Shown: positions 13,590 to 26,115 of the stretch, piece by piece
How positions within the stretch are numbered: position 1 is the first letter of the stretch
Layout: every line of letters begins with the position of its first letter
Assembly (NCBI RefSeq): GCF_036370855.1
Contig: NC_088112.1
Location: forward strand, 13,818,469-13,882,468
Origin: Dromaius novaehollandiae
Taxonomy: Eukaryota > Chordata > Aves > Casuariiformes > Dromaiidae
Reading direction: 5' to 3'
DNA length: 64,000 bases
Notes under the pieces: model-generated
Seen by the model: the letters and a program-made list of their open reading frames with translations, nothing else
The model's database searches: none
What the model was told of the DNA's origin: nothing
Translations under genes and position numbers: made by a program

Positions 13590-14033
13590 TCAGAGCTGGA
13601 CACAAACCCTCGGGTCTTGAGTGGAGCACCCCTCTGGGGTTGCGATTAGTTCTGCAGCAAAAGCTGCTCCCTGGCTGGCTTCACATGGGCTTGTGTCGCA
13701 GTCCATACTCGGAGACCCCTCAGTCTCAGCAGATGCCTCCTGGCTGTCCTGTCCATCAGCAACTTGTCTGTCACTCTTGCTAGGGCTGTCTTTTATATTT
13801 GGCCCATTGTCATGTTCAACGCCTGGGAGCTCAGCTGCATCTCCAGGACTGGTATTTTGCTCTGCACCAGGATTTGGCTGCTGAACTGGTTCTGACCCCA
13901 GTCCTGGTAACTGTGAAGGGTTCTTAAGTTGGCAGTGGCACAGAGGGCAGGTTTCTTGCACATACAGCCATTTCTTAAGACAACCTGCATGGAAAAAATG
14001 GCTACATGGTGTGATTACAGCAGATTTCATGTC
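13590..14033 (-). CDS. RNF145: RNF145 coding exon 10 (residues 543-689 and stop), rest of RING and C-terminal tail
   Basis: The last coding exon begins after gtctttcag with DMKSAVITPCSHFFHAGC, then KKWLYVQETCPLCH. The remaining zinc ligands are Cys552, His554, His557, Cys560, Cys571 and Cys574, so with Cys537/Cys540 the complete C3H2C3 (RING-H2) pattern is intact and the ligase should be catalytically competent. Residues 576-689 form a tail rich in Pro, Glu, Ser, Asp and Gln (for example QLPGLGSEPVQQPNPGAEQ) with no recognisable domain. It ends RVCVQL and TGA at 13590-13592. The tail looks longer than in human RNF145. Confidence 0.96.
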   Translation of the reverse strand, partial: DMKSAVITPCSHFFHAGCLKKWLYVQETCPLCHCQLKNPSQLPGLGSEPVQQPNPGAEQNTSPGDAAELPGVEHDNGPNIKDSPSKSDRQVADGQDSQEASAETEGSPSMDCDTSPCEASQGAAFAAELIATPEGCSTQDPRVCVQL

Positions 14034-15179
14034 CTGAAAGACACAAAAAAGAAAGATCATATTTTTACCATCTCATTCCCCTCTCATCCCAGACTGCCCC
14101 ATGTGTCCTGCCTCATCTAATGGGACTAATAGCCACAAAGGAAACAAAAGCAGGTCACAGGCAAGTAGAATGTTTCTTCCTTCATACACACAAGCCTCCA
14201 CATCCAAACACACATACAATGCAAGTACATGCCAAGTCTGGTTGTTTATACTAGAGATTAGAATTTAGGCAAAAGCTTTGTTTACAAAGTATTATTACTA
14301 CTTTCAAATAAAAGCTCTGGTAGGATAAGACCACAGAATTAGTTGGGGTAAGAAACAGTTGTGCAAGTCACAACCAGCACACTTACAGATACAACATGTG
14401 ACAATAGCAAAGCAGAACTGGAATGACACCCTAACTCAGAAAGCTCAGACCCACATGTTACAAGTTTGGCGTATTAAACACCGCCATTCAATGCAGCCAT
14501 CTGGGAAGAGTATTTTTCCAAGAATTGGTATCAAGTTTGGAGTCAATCCAATTACTGCACACTATTAGTCTCAGGGTGGTTCTTTCATAACTACTATGAT
14601 TTCTATCCAAGAGAAAGAGACTTCAGAGCTGGAGGTGTGATAAAAATATTACTTTTAGCATTAATTTCTAATGCCCTTACTTCTGCTGGCTTACATGAGA
14701 CACTTAACCTTTTGATAATTAGGTTTCTGTTACAAAAAACTGACATTGTACAGAAAGTGGAAGTGACAGTGTCTGTAGAGACTGAGCTGCTTCTAAGGCA
14801 GAATGACAGATCAGCTACTGAGCACTCATTGTCTTTCAGTCACAGAATCTTCCACTAATGAAGGAAGGGCACGCTTGCTATTACTACTGAGACCAGCTCA
14901 ACCCAAACACATTAAGGGTTTCAAAGAAACTCAAGGGCTGTATAACCGGAGGAAAAAATAGTGAAAGTTTAAATATACCCAAGTGATCTTTTCATTCATA
15001 AAACCACTCTCTCAATGCCAGCCCCCGAAGTCAAGTTACATAAAGAAGAAAGCTGGATAATTAAACTTAAGCATAATACTACTTATTAAGCATGACTGAA
15101 GTAACTTATTTTAGCAGTTGCAGACTGAACTTGAGAGCTATGTAAATTCAAGTCAGTTCTTTGATAGTTCTATTCTTAC

Positions 15180-15536
15180 CTGGTAGCAGATGGCACAGAT
15201 ATCATTGTGTTGCTCCAGCTGCTCTTTTGTGGCAGTGGGCAGTGATTTGATCTTATTCACAGCATCTCTGCGGAGAAGGAAACTTTTCCACCCCAGCTGG
15301 GCACGCAACCACACATTATAATAGGAGTGAATGAAGATGATCACAGAACCCATCACAGTCCATTCGCCAAAGATAGTTTCCGAGACACCGTATGCCACCA
15401 CACAGAGAGCGACAAGGAATTCCAGCAGCCGGTAAGTGCCATTTACATAATAAATCACATCGTCCATATTTTCTACTGGTTCTTTTCTGAACTCCTCCAC
15501 CATAAACAAAACATAAATGAAGAGTGTCCCAAGCAC
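15180..15536 (-). CDS. RNF145: RNF145 coding exon 9 (residues 424-542), last membrane segments and start of RING
   Basis: The exon is 357 nt (119 codons), with acceptor ctgttacag and donor CCAG|GTAAGA. It encodes VLGTLFIYVLFMVEEFRKEP, a polar loop with the sequon NGT at 455-457, LLEFLVALCVVAYGVSETIF, SVIIFIHSYYNVWLRAQLGW and the cytosolic linker FLLRRDAVNKIKSLP. It ends with the first RING cysteine pair, CAIC (Cys537 and Cys540), and Gln542. The RING is therefore split between this exon and the next. Confidence 0.96.
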
Positions 15537-16187
15537 CTGTAACAGAGCACAACACCATCAGCTCAGCATTCGAACTGGAGCTCAAGTTACTCAGTATTGT
15601 CCATAAAGCCCCGCACAGACAACGTTCACCAATCGCACAGTGAGCAGGTGAGCCCTCAAGGCAGCAAAATTGTTGCTGACCTTCCGGTCAAATAAAAAAA
15701 AAAAAAAATCACTCTTTTTTGCAAAGCATTTGAGCTTGTTCCCAAGTACTTCCCAAGTACTACTTTTATAAATTAATAAATAAGAGCAAGCAATACTGAA
15801 TACTTTACAAAAATAAAAAAGTAACCTTTCCTGTGTTTACATCACTGTGTTTTGAATATCACATTACTTTCAGAGAACCACAGCTAAGTAACAACACATA
15901 AATGAGCAGTTTGGGGAGGGGGAGGGGAGGGGAAAAAAAAACAATTACTGTGGAAAAATTAATTAATTACGCCCTCGAAAGGCCCCCCAACTTTATAGTT
16001 TGAAATAAACCTCCATTTACCTATGCTCTCGCACCTCCTTAGGAGCTCCTTTGTCACACATACAGATAAAGAGATTTTATATCCTATCTTGTGTTTCTGC
16101 CCTTCGATCCTCCACTGTTCTTTTAGGACCATATATTTTCTCCCTAGAGTAACGGGATAACAGTTGCTACAGGGGTAATGTTCTTAC

Positions 16188-16335
16188 CTGAAGAGAGGTC
16201 AGAATACTGCTGGAGATAATGATCAACAGCCAGAAATCCATGTGGAAAAACTGACAAATCATATAGGCCATGTATGCGGGGAACACCAGTAAGAACAAAC
16301 AGAGGCTGACTGCTCGGAAGTGCTTCCACAGACTC
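16188..16335 (-). CDS. RNF145: RNF145 coding exon 8 (residues 374-423)
   Basis: The exon is 148 nt, with acceptor attcgcag and donor TCAG|GTAAGA. It encodes SLWKHFRAVSLCLFLLVFPA, then YMAYMICQFFHMDFW and LLIIISSSILTSLQ. Two hydrophobic spans flank a short aromatic-rich turn. It ends at a codon boundary, which fits exon 9. Confidence 0.95.
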
Positions 16336-18295
16336 CTGCGAATAACACAGTAGGTTTTTACTTTTTAAGTCAGATTTGAGTGTCAGAGTAAGAACAGGCT
16401 GCAATTTATCAAGGCAGACTGCCAGAACTAGGCATATTAGATCTTTGCTCAAGGCTTTAACTTATAGAAAAGAGTTTCTATTCTACCTGGGCACAGTCTA
16501 ATTTGCAGTATGCATCCCTACAGCGCTCTGAAAAGTTCCCTCTCTTCTGATCTTTGCCATTTTCAACACAAATATTATAGGCAAAAATTCAGCTACAGTA
16601 ATCGTCATAATGGGTCAAGTCAGTGATTAGGCAAGTTAAGTACCTAAGATAGTGTATGTTTCAGATGAAAGCCCATTAAACTTGAGAATTAAATATGCAT
16701 TTGATTGTTACACACTTTCCTATTTAAACAGATGTCTCCCAGATTACATACTCAGAACTGTTCTGTGAGTTTTTGCCAATATGCACTGGGCAAAAGTATT
16801 CCCTTTTATCACCAGGTTTAAGCCTGCTGTCTTTCAAACTGTGCCCCTTCTCTTGTATCATGAGAAAAGAAACATAGCACAACTTGAACATTCATCTCTG
16901 CCGGTCCTTATTCTGCTCCTCTCTCTCATTCACTTCCTAATCTCCTCCCCAGCCTAAACAGACCATCAATCTTTTTTACACTCACCCATTTGCACAGGCT
17001 TTTAGAGGGTCTTCAATAATATACTATACTACCTCTACATGTTCCTCAGGTTGTATTTTAACCTCATTTAGCTCTGCAAATGAAGTACAAAGAAACTGAC
17101 AGTAAGAGCAGAGGTGGGCAGCAAGGCAGAGGGACAGCAGAAATTGGCTAATACAGTCTGAAGATATATCAGAACGCTATTGTGAGATTTGCAATTCAGT
17201 GTATATATGGAGTGAGGAAAAAGGGAAAGCTGCAGTGGAATTTATCATGATCCCAGATGGTGTCAGCTGCCTCGGAAATTTGATGGAAGAGTTAAAACTT
17301 GCTGTCACCACAAACTGCTCGTTTGAGCTGGGCAGATGCTCATATCCTACCTCTACTCCTTTCCCCTTTGTTAGTATATTTAAAGTCAACATTGCTGCAG
17401 GCACACCCCACTGGCTACAGGTAGCCTCTAAGCTAAACATACGCTCTAATATAAACAAATCTTCTCTTTTATTTCCTCACTTTTAGGTTACAGAAAGGAA
17501 AAAGGCACAACCAATTAACAGAGAAGATGCAAACACAAACAGATTAATACAAGAACACCAGATACCAATAAAGCTCTTCAAAACACAGATTGAAGACAAC
17601 AACCACAAAAAAATCTCACATGATCAAAACATCTGGTACACTAATGCAAGGCTTCCTACTTTCTGCCAATAAACTGTACCATTCTGGGATCACTGCCTTA
17701 CAAAAAAAAAAAGACAAAAAAACAAAAACAGTTTCTGCAATGACTAATACAAGGTCACTGCTAGAAACTTCCCATCTTCAATAGCTGTCTAAGGCCACTG
17801 CAGTAGAGGGAAACCTACCCAACTGGAGAGGAGGTGAAGCAAAACCATTCTGCAAAGCAACACAATGTAGTATGGATGGGGAGAGCACAGGGACTCAAGT
17901 CCTAGATTTACTTCAGAGAGACTGCAGTTCACTCTTGCTAGGGAAGGTAACCACTGAGCAGCATAACACTCAGAGCAGGCAGTCAGCAGCTGCAAAACAG
18001 AACCGTCTTGCAGAGGCCAGACTGACACACTCCCGAGTGGGAGCACGTCACCCAAGCCATCCTCCTTTGCCAGCACAAGTCATGCTGAAATGCATCACTG
18101 CATGCACATGAGGGAGCAGGACAGCAAGGGAAAAACTAGAGAATTCAGACCAAAAAAAAAAAAATCTGTATACAGAAAGGAAAAAACAAGAGTTAACTTT
18201 ACAGGCTACTAAAAATCCAAATCAGGCCAGTTATCAGTTTCTCTCCTCCTAAAATAGCATTAAATAGCCTTCAGTTTAGGAAGCCAATCTCTTAC

Positions 18296-18478
18296 TTGTC
18301 TCTTGAAGCTCCCAATGCCAAAACAATGGGATCAGCAATTTCCAGCATGGACTGAAGTATGGATGCCACCACAATGAAGAGAATAATACTGAGCAGGAAT
18401 GCCCGATGCACGACTTGGAGCTCAATCAAACCTGTCTGCACAGCGAGGATCAGGAGTGTGACCCCTTCAGTCATTCCC
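18296..18478 (-). CDS. RNF145: RNF145 coding exon 7 (residues 313-373, codon 374 split)
   Basis: The exon is 183 nt, with acceptor gatctgcag and donor GACAA|GTAAGA. It completes Arg313 and encodes GMTEGVTLLILAVQTGLIEL, VVHRAFLLSIILFIVVASIL and LEIADPIVLALGASRD. Two or three membrane-spanning segments are evident. The last two bases combine with G of exon 8 to make Lys374. Confidence 0.95.
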
Positions 18479-18799
18479 CTGCAGATCAACACAGGCAAGA
18501 GAACAATCATATCACTGCATGTCAACACTGGTTCAAAAATACACATAGAAATGCTAGGAAATGCTGCCCATAACTACCACAATGCTACAATTGTCACTGT
18601 TTTGTTTTTTTACTGACATCCCTTTTAAGGATTTAACTACATGGGAATATTTTCCAAAATGCTGCAACATTGGGGGTTAGGAACTACCAGATTTCAGAGC
18701 ACTCCTCTTAACTAGCAGCACATGGGCTACATCCAGCCCAGCAGACACCAACCACATGACAGAGTCCCTCCAGCATAAAGTCCCATCGTGGACCTAGGT

Positions 18800-18837
18800 T
18801 GTGTCTCTGAGGAGACACATAGCCCCAGGGCTATGTC
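18800..18837. repeat. Two overlapping hairpin-forming inverted repeats
   Basis: TGTGTCTC-TGAG-GAGACACA (18800-18819) is followed directly by ATAGCCC-CA-GGGCTAT (18819-18834). The second stem can be extended on both sides (GACACATAGCCC with GGGCTATGTC, one bulge), which competes with the first stem for 18814-18819. It lies in the intron between coding exons 6 and 7. Confidence 0.85.
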
Positions 18838-19896
18838 TACACTAGCCTGAAGTAGCCCTATTAGGTCTAGACTTGTGCTCGAAGTCAACCCCATTCCCAG
18901 AGCATCACAAACCAGATCCTCTCCCCGTTATCCTTCCCAACGGCACCCTCCTGTCTGTCCTCTGGCCCTGGGGAAACACCATCCTTTCATCTCACCACTC
19001 CCCAGTTTAGGCAGATTAGAAATTAATCCATTTTTCAGTTTATCCTCTGTGACTTATAACAAATGCAGGGGAAAATGCCCTATACCTCTAAATTAGGCTG
19101 CCAACCTTGCTTCTCTTTGGCCTGGAAACTCAGACTGCATTTAATACATTTGAGGACTGCATTTTAACACAACCACCTTGAGGCAGTAGCAGTACAGACT
19201 GCCTGGAACTGCATGCTTCCCCGAAAGATGCTTTTATGTAGACTATATCAATTGGCATTGCCAAGGAAATCATTCTCAATCTCACTTCCTCATCTCAGAG
19301 CCCCAAACGTGAAGCATTCTTTTGCCTACAGTCTGAACTTTCCACAGAGATAAAGGCTGGAATAACTGAGCAACAAAGTACCATAACTAGGATCCCAATT
19401 TTATATTGGACAGTTGAGACAAGCGTAAGGAAAACAAGTAGTTTGTATATATTGGTTATTTCCCATAGTAATTTCTAAGCAATCCATACAATGCTGTGTT
19501 TCAAACCTCAAAGGTTAGCAACATTTCACAGAGGACTAGAGGGTGAATGGGGAAATGGAGATGTAACTGTACAGGTGTTTATAATTTTCAAGCATATGAA
19601 AATTCTCCAGTGACTCATACAAATGAAGGTACTGAGATGCTCAAGCTATGCAATTATAAATCCCAAACAGCAGCACTGAATTTGTTATAGAAATGAACCA
19701 GCTCCCAAGAAATCTCTGGCAAGCTGTATTTTCACCTCAAGGCCTTCCAATGTATACTCAGACTAGCATATAGAAAGCCTGTCAAGGCATCCAAGAGCTC
19801 ATAAGTTAAAACAAGTTGCGGTTCAGCCCATACTGCTGCTATATAAAGCCCTTTTTGTCTGTTTCTTTTAGAACCTAGACGCAAAGATGAACTTAC

Positions 19897-20037
19897 CTGT
19901 TCATAGCAGGGTCATTCATGAATGCTCGGTACCCCTGCAAGTAAAACTTGCAGAGAGTCAGAACTCCCAAAGCAACAAAAGAGACTGTGAAGACCAAGCC
20001 CAGCAGGGAGTATGGAGTGCTACAGCATTCTGCAATA
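19897..20037 (-). CDS. RNF145: RNF145 coding exon 6 (residues 266-312, codon 313 split)
   Basis: The exon is 141 nt, with donor AACAG|GTAAGT. Two acceptors lie 8 nt apart: cctag, giving exon start 20037, and attgcag, giving 20029. The upstream one is chosen because exon 5 ends with two bases (AG) and needs a single T to keep frame, giving S-IAECCSTPYS; the downstream site would shift the frame. A membrane segment follows (LLGLVFTVSFVALGVLTL), then CKFYLQGYRAFMNDPAMN. Confidence 0.94.
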
Positions 20038-21659
20038 CTAGGAAGAGAGGGGACAAAAAAGACAAAAAGAAAAGATTCATTAACTAAAAACAGTGTGATG
20101 AGCTCCCCCCATGTCCTGTTAAGAGTGCAAGCTGGTTTTAAAGCAAAACTGAACTGGTTTTAATTAAAACATTAAAAGTCATACAACGCCATGGAATCCT
20201 ATAAAAATTATGAGAGATTTCGCTGCTTCTTTCTGAGATGCAACCTAATCTCAACTCCCTAACTAGTGACGCCTTGGGGCTGGAGCTAGGGGAATGCAGC
20301 GTGGTCTTCCACTGTTCATTTGCTTCTTGCTCCACCGTTCTTGCCACATGGTGGCACTGTCCTACTCGTGTAGGATTGCAATAACCAACAGTCAGTTTTA
20401 AGCAACAGACACAATGCACCCAGTTACTTGCTGAAATCTTGCCCAGCTACCAGAAGTACAGTTACAGCAGCTGGATTCACTAAGGCTGTTTCCACTCAGA
20501 TCCACAATAATGCAAACAAACTTTAAACTGATAACTCAAGTCAGAAGACAGGGCTTTTGGGTAGCACTCACATCAAGTTCAAAAAGCTAGTACATGCTTT
20601 ACATAGACAACACAAAACATACTCCATCTTTCAAATACCTGAGTAAGAAGCACTAAAACAAGACAGTGAAGAACATTTTCCCTCAGCAGGCTTTTTGCTT
20701 TCCTCTGCTACAGCAGTAAAGTCCCAAAGCGCAAGACACCAGATGTGATGCTGAAAATAGATGAGTTCCTCCACTTCCCTTACCTTGGGGCTGCTCGTCT
20801 GCTGACCCTGGCACTGCATTATTTGGAGCAATGTAAGCCTCCGACTGTACTGGGGCTTCTGAAACACAACATTGCCAGAACAAGGTGCACAGCACGCCCC
20901 AACGCTAAGTTAAGAGCTAGGTGGTAGCCAGGGTTTACACACCTTGAAATCCCCAGACACAATCAGAGGGTCATACATTGACACCCGCACTCATGCAAAA
21001 CAATCTTAACTTGTTCACCGGGATTTTAGTGTTTAGTAAACCTCAAATTCTGCCTATTTGCCAAGCTGAGCAGGGCTGAAAAGCTTTCAAATCTTCCTGC
21101 CAGTCCAGGCAGTGAGACACACAATATTTAAATAAGATATTTGAATAACTCTAGTTATGTTTCAAAATAAGTTATTAGAAATCAAGAATCCTGGCGTTTC
21201 TGCCTGATGTCCAACCCTTTTTTGTCAGAGAGTAATAGGTTTTAGCACCCTTTCAAACAAAGCTGTCTGTAGATGATTTTCCCTGTGAGGGTCCTGGAAG
21301 AGCTTAAGAGCTCAAAGAAGAGCCGGGAGAGTTCTCAGTGTTAAGCTAATGTCTCAAACATGAGTTTATAAGTTGTCCTGAAGAGCTGAAATCTTCGAAG
21401 CTCCTGAAAAATCACAGTAGCTGTATATTCATGCAAAAGATCTTGAGAGGAACAAGGACAGTGAAAGGTACAGAGCAGTTTTTATACAGTAAACATGCAA
21501 GGAGGAACTCTCCAGTCTGGGAAAAACAGGCCTACACCATTCATGACTTGGGGGAAGAAAAAGAAAAAGAAAACAAAAAGATAACAATTGTTTCTCTCTT
21601 TTTAATGCAAGAATTAAGGGGCATTAAATGAAACTACAAAGATTCAAAACAAGCAAAAT

Positions 21660-21915
21660 GGATTCTTCATTACACAGATCTAGCTGAGTTGTGGAACTCC
21701 TTGCCTTGGGATCTTTCACATAATCCAAGTATACATAAGCTCAAGGACAGAACAGGCAAGTTGATGGAGAAGTCTTTTTAGAGTTACTGAATACGTATTA
21801 ACTACATCCAGCTTAGGGAGTCTGTCAATGAAAGTTGGATGCGGGACTGGAAGAGTGTTAGGAAGTGTCCTGTTTGTCATATTATGTATGGTTGTCTTTT
21901 CAGGCACCACTTAAT
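21660..21915 (+). repeat. Ancient CR1-like LINE remnant
   Basis: Degraded but ordered matches to older CR1 3' ends: GTGGAACTCCTTGCCTTGGG, then GATGGAGAAGTCTTTTTAGA, TCCAGCTTAGGGAGTCTGTC and a CTTTTCAGGCACC end. It is much more diverged than the copy at 36.3 kb, consistent with an insertion older than modern birds. Confidence 0.55.
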
Positions 21916-23410
21916 TTACTGGTTTTAATGGAAGCATATCTTCTCTTCCATTTCATTAAACGGATGGCATTAGAGCAGAATATTCTGGTTGAACCGGGAA
22001 TATTTATTAGTCACTCTGCATGAGATATTTCAGCTCCCTCCTAAGGGGTAAGAGGCTGTCAGTAGTACTACCTGAATTTGCGTTTCTAAGATGACCAAAC
22101 ATTGGTTATTTTTATTATGACAGAGCAAACACTGAGAACATTTTCATAGTTGTGTCTGTATTGTTGCAATTGCAGAAGAACTAAACAGAGATTAATTTGT
22201 ACTCATTCACTCATGGAACAAGTCAATGAGGTCTGCAGAAAGAGCTTCCTTGTTTTGCCACGAACAGGGGAAGTTTAACAATTTTGGTGTAGGAACAACT
22301 TAACTGATTTATTAGGAAAATGATAGCTTGCCTCAATTCTAGTAACTGCTAAATACAGTATTCTGTATTGTAGCAAATTAAAATTGCAGTCAAGGGGAAC
22401 AGGAGGAAAAACTTCAAACATTGCAAGTTTAGTTGAAAAACAAGTAACAGTGCTCTCACACAATACAGTACGATAATGTAGGTGACTGCAGTATCTCAAA
22501 CAAAAAGTTCCCTTGTATTTTGCCTTAATGACAACAAATTCTGAGAGCTTAACACTATCAGACACACCGACATGCAGAAACTAAGCAATGGAAAGTCTGA
22601 TCAGAAGACTAGTGATGAGCAAGCTCCTCAAACAAGTTATTCCACAAACAGTCAAACTAATGATGTCTGGTCTCTTATGAATACATCCCATGTTACCTGC
22701 TTGTTTAGGCACTACTCCCAGCTAGACATTTCTAGTTAGACAAGAGTCAGCACAAGCTGCAGCTGGTTCTAAATTAGGCATGCACAGTCCAGCCAGAAAA
22801 ATCCCTCAAATGCTGCCTTTTCTCTTAATAAGAGCAGTAATTCAGGCCTTTCTCCTTTACCCTACAACTGATTTTTACAAAGCTTTTAGAAATTTGAGAT
22901 CTCTGTCAAATTATCCACTGGACTCAAAAGTCACTTCAGGAGTTGGTTACTTCAGCTGCTTGGATAAATTCAAGAATGTGTCCCACATCAGAACTAAGAA
23001 GCAAAGGCTCACAAGACAACACGATCCTGAACAAGATTCATGTTGGACAGAACTAAGTAACTTCATCTGGGATATCTCAGACTTCTAAACAATTTGTATA
23101 TTTAAAACAGACCCCTGAACTAACGCTCTAATTCCTACAACAATTTCCTCATCAAATTATTATTTTGCTGTCTTTGGAAACTCTCCCACAGTTCTACTCA
23201 CACTATCTGCTCTCAGCTGGGACCCACGTCTCTGAAAGACAAGCTTGACTGGGCTTACATACATGGTCACTCCAGTAAGGACAAATATTTGCTAGGCATC
23301 AAAATGCAACAAAGCTGACCTATACACCTAGTCTATAAAAGAGGAAATACATTCATTCCAGAACATAGCCAAAACAGAAAAATAACTATTTACAGGCTCC
23401 CGTTAATTAC

Positions 23411-23586
23411 CTTGTCAAGAAAAGGAAGAGGAGTCTCTCTCTTGAGGCAGGCTGGTCCCGTGTACTGAAATAGGAGTAGATCTGAAGAGCAAATAAGACA
23501 AGCCAAAACACCATGAAGAGAACTGGGACCACAAGCTGGTTCCACAGAGACATTCCCAAAGCCAGGAGACCATAGACCTCCACCAC
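23411..23586 (-). CDS. RNF145: RNF145 coding exon 5 (residues 208-265, codon 266 split)
   Basis: The exon is 176 nt, with acceptor cttgcccag and donor ACAAG|GTAATT. It encodes VVEVYGLLALGMSLWNQ, then a long hydrophobic segment (LFMVFWLVLFALQIY), then the polar STRDQPASRER and LLFLFLT. The last two bases, AG, join T from the next exon to make Ser266. The frame was read by hand because other frames across this exon are also open. Confidence 0.94.
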
Positions 23587-25560
23587 CTGGGCAAGACAGA
23601 AAAATTTGTTATTAGTTCACAGCACATATGGAAGAGAAAGGATATTCAACAGCATAACCACAATGAAGCTAAGAGTAATTCACACAGCAATAGCCACCCC
23701 AAAAGGAGAGAGAAAAAAAAAAGGTTCAAACTACACACTTTGACCAAAGAGAGGTCTCACACAAAGTAGACAAAGTGCCCAACTGTGCAGCAAACTGTCT
23801 GAACAGTTGAATGCCCCTTCCTGAGGACAACAGGCTCCGAGTTGCTGACTGCAGCATTGTCACACAGTGACAGTAGGAGAAAGGAAGCATGCCTCCAGTT
23901 CACCACAACCCACTCGGACCTTTTGCCTAGCTTAACCGCCAGCAGTGCTGTTTTCTCTGCAGCTACTGCCAACCCTAAGTACTGCACATACTAAGACACT
24001 GAAATGAGCCACATCACTCCAGCACAATAAATTTGCTTTGCCAAACAGTTTAAAGGAAACACTAAATACCACAGATGTTTTGTATTTAAGTATCTCAAAA
24101 CGAACATGTATCAAACTTTCAGCTGTTCCTAATCAACCGTGTCTCTTGAAGCTTACGGTTACGAAGTTATTTCAGAAGACTTTGAAGCTCAAACTCCTTT
24201 TGCATTGCTAATACTGAGCTATAACACAGTGATTTTCAGGAAGCCAGAACTTCATATAGCTGGACTTAATACAAAAGGTCAAAAGGAAATCATTCACAGC
24301 TACTATTTCCTCATTTTCTACTTCCCACAAAGACAGAAAATCTACAATGGCTAACAAATGCATGAGAAAATTTGTACTTAAACAAAACGTTAAAAAAAAA
24401 GCTGCCTACTTAGTCTTTCATGACAAGCATGAGGGATGTTACATACTTTCAGGGGACCTGCTGCAGTATCTACCAAGGCTGATTGACAAGCAATAGTAGT
24501 GACTGGCAGCGATGTAGAGCCAAGCTTCCACTTTCAGCTTTGAGCACAGACTGATCAAGGAACTGCTTCTGCTCTCAGGGGACTCCCTTGGCCTGGGACC
24601 AACCCCATGCAGCTCCTGGCACACAACTCCACCATGTCTGAAAAGAGTCATGCCCATAACATGGACTCATAACCACGACGAATTTGTGGTGTATTCTGCA
24701 GCAAATAGGCAGCCAAGCTTCTGGACCTGCTCTTAAATTACACCATTAGCCACAGTCTGAAATACACCCCCACAAAAAAAGCTGCCTTGGTCTACCTGTT
24801 GGGGCTGTCTTCCCTAACGTGCTGTACTCAGGAACACCCCGGCGTTTAGCATCCCAATATCCACTAAGTTCTGCCAGTGATAGCAGAACAGCATCAATTC
24901 CAGCCTAAAACAGTAGTAAGCTCACAACCACCCGGATGACGGCATCACTACAAATTAACAGCCACACAGAGTTATGATAAAGGAAATACAAACAAGAGAA
25001 TATTCAAGAAACATGGCAATATCCTCCTCTGGAATAAGCATATTTATCATCTTCATCTGTAGTGAAGTAGTAGCCAGTTGTACAAACACACTATGAGCCA
25101 ATGCTTTTTTTTCTGCTGTTTCAGAAGCATGGGCAAAGAACAGCTAGCTCTTAAAAAACAAAAAACCTGCTTTCTTGCATTGCAATTATAATATGAAAAT
25201 CGCTCAACATGCAGAACTGCATTCCAATCCACTCACTCTAACATTTATTGAGAAGAGCAGCATACAAGTCTATTTTAAGTGCAGTGGCACCTTGCAACAT
25301 TCTGCCATTTTTTCCATGTTCAAAGGGAAGAACCTTATGCCTTTGATGTGCACAAGGTCAGGAGAAGGAATGTGACTAATGACCAAAGGCTGTGCACAAG
25401 GAAAATTTCTGTCTCATACTTGCAACAACATAATACAACCTCGCAAACACAGATTTGAAACACCAGAAAAAAAGATCAGAGACAAACAATCCTAAAGATG
25501 GAGACTTTCTTAACAGCTGTATTTAGAACAGAGTTCCAACCACCTCATCCCCCCTCCGAG

Positions 25561-25598
<38 letters not shown>

Positions 25599-25602
25599 AA
25601 AA
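25561..25602. repeat. A-rich simple repeat
   Basis: A20 followed by GAGA10GAAAGAAAA-type sequence. It could be a retroposed poly(A) tail, but the flanks show no recognisable retrocopy. Confidence 0.9.
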
Positions 25603-26014
25603 CACACCCAAAAAAGCCAACAACCCATGAACACTGAGAAACTGTTTTCTTCCCACAGGAACACATATGCAATTAAAACCTTGATAAGACACTGAAGCGT
25701 TTTAAACGCTAAGTTACTAGAAAAAATAGATACATGACTCAAATCCACACTAGATTTGAATTTGACTTCAGGAAGCTGACTTCTGCATGTGCAGAAAATT
25801 GAAGTGTTGGTTCCAATCTCTTGCAAGTCTTCAAGCTGTATATTTCTCTGTTTTATCATGTTACTGTTCACTCTTTTTTTTTCCCTCCCCCCCCCCTTCT
25901 TAAGTAAATAGTAAGTCCAGCTTTCTTATCCTCACTGGAAAACGAGGATATTGGAGCTTTGCCTGTTAGCTCCTAAATTTGTTTTATCAGCAAATCAACA
26001 AGCTAGCTACGGAC

Positions 26015-26115
26015 AAGATCAGACCATGCTAGGCATTGCACAAGCGCAGAAGGATAATCCTGCTCCAAAGACTAATTATATACAAAATAAATAACAAGAC
26101 AGTAATAATCAAAAT
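26015..26115 (+). repeat. Possible MIR3-like SINE relic
   Basis: GCTAGGCATTGCACAAGCGC, AATCCTGCTCCAAAGACTAA and AAATAACAAGACAG follow the order of the MIR3-like body (ggcactgtacaaacac, agtccctgccccaaagagc, aagacaag). Diverged. Confidence 0.35.

Larger units (their letters stand above)
14034..18295 (-). other. RNF145 introns between coding exons 7 and 10
   Basis: Three short introns (14034-15179, 15537-16187 and 16336-18295) separated by exons 9 and 8. Apart from A-rich runs (for example near 15690 and 17700) and a G/A-rich patch at 15910-15940, no repeat or other gene is recognised. Confidence 0.7.

Noticed and set aside
16144-16452. Open frame over RNF145 coding exon 8 in another frame
   Set aside because: It runs through both splice sites, and its translation does not match the family; the spliced frame does.
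25558-25602. Poly(A) tail of a processed retrocopy
   Set aside because: Neither flank contains gene-like sequence or a poly(A) signal, and no target-site duplication is visible.
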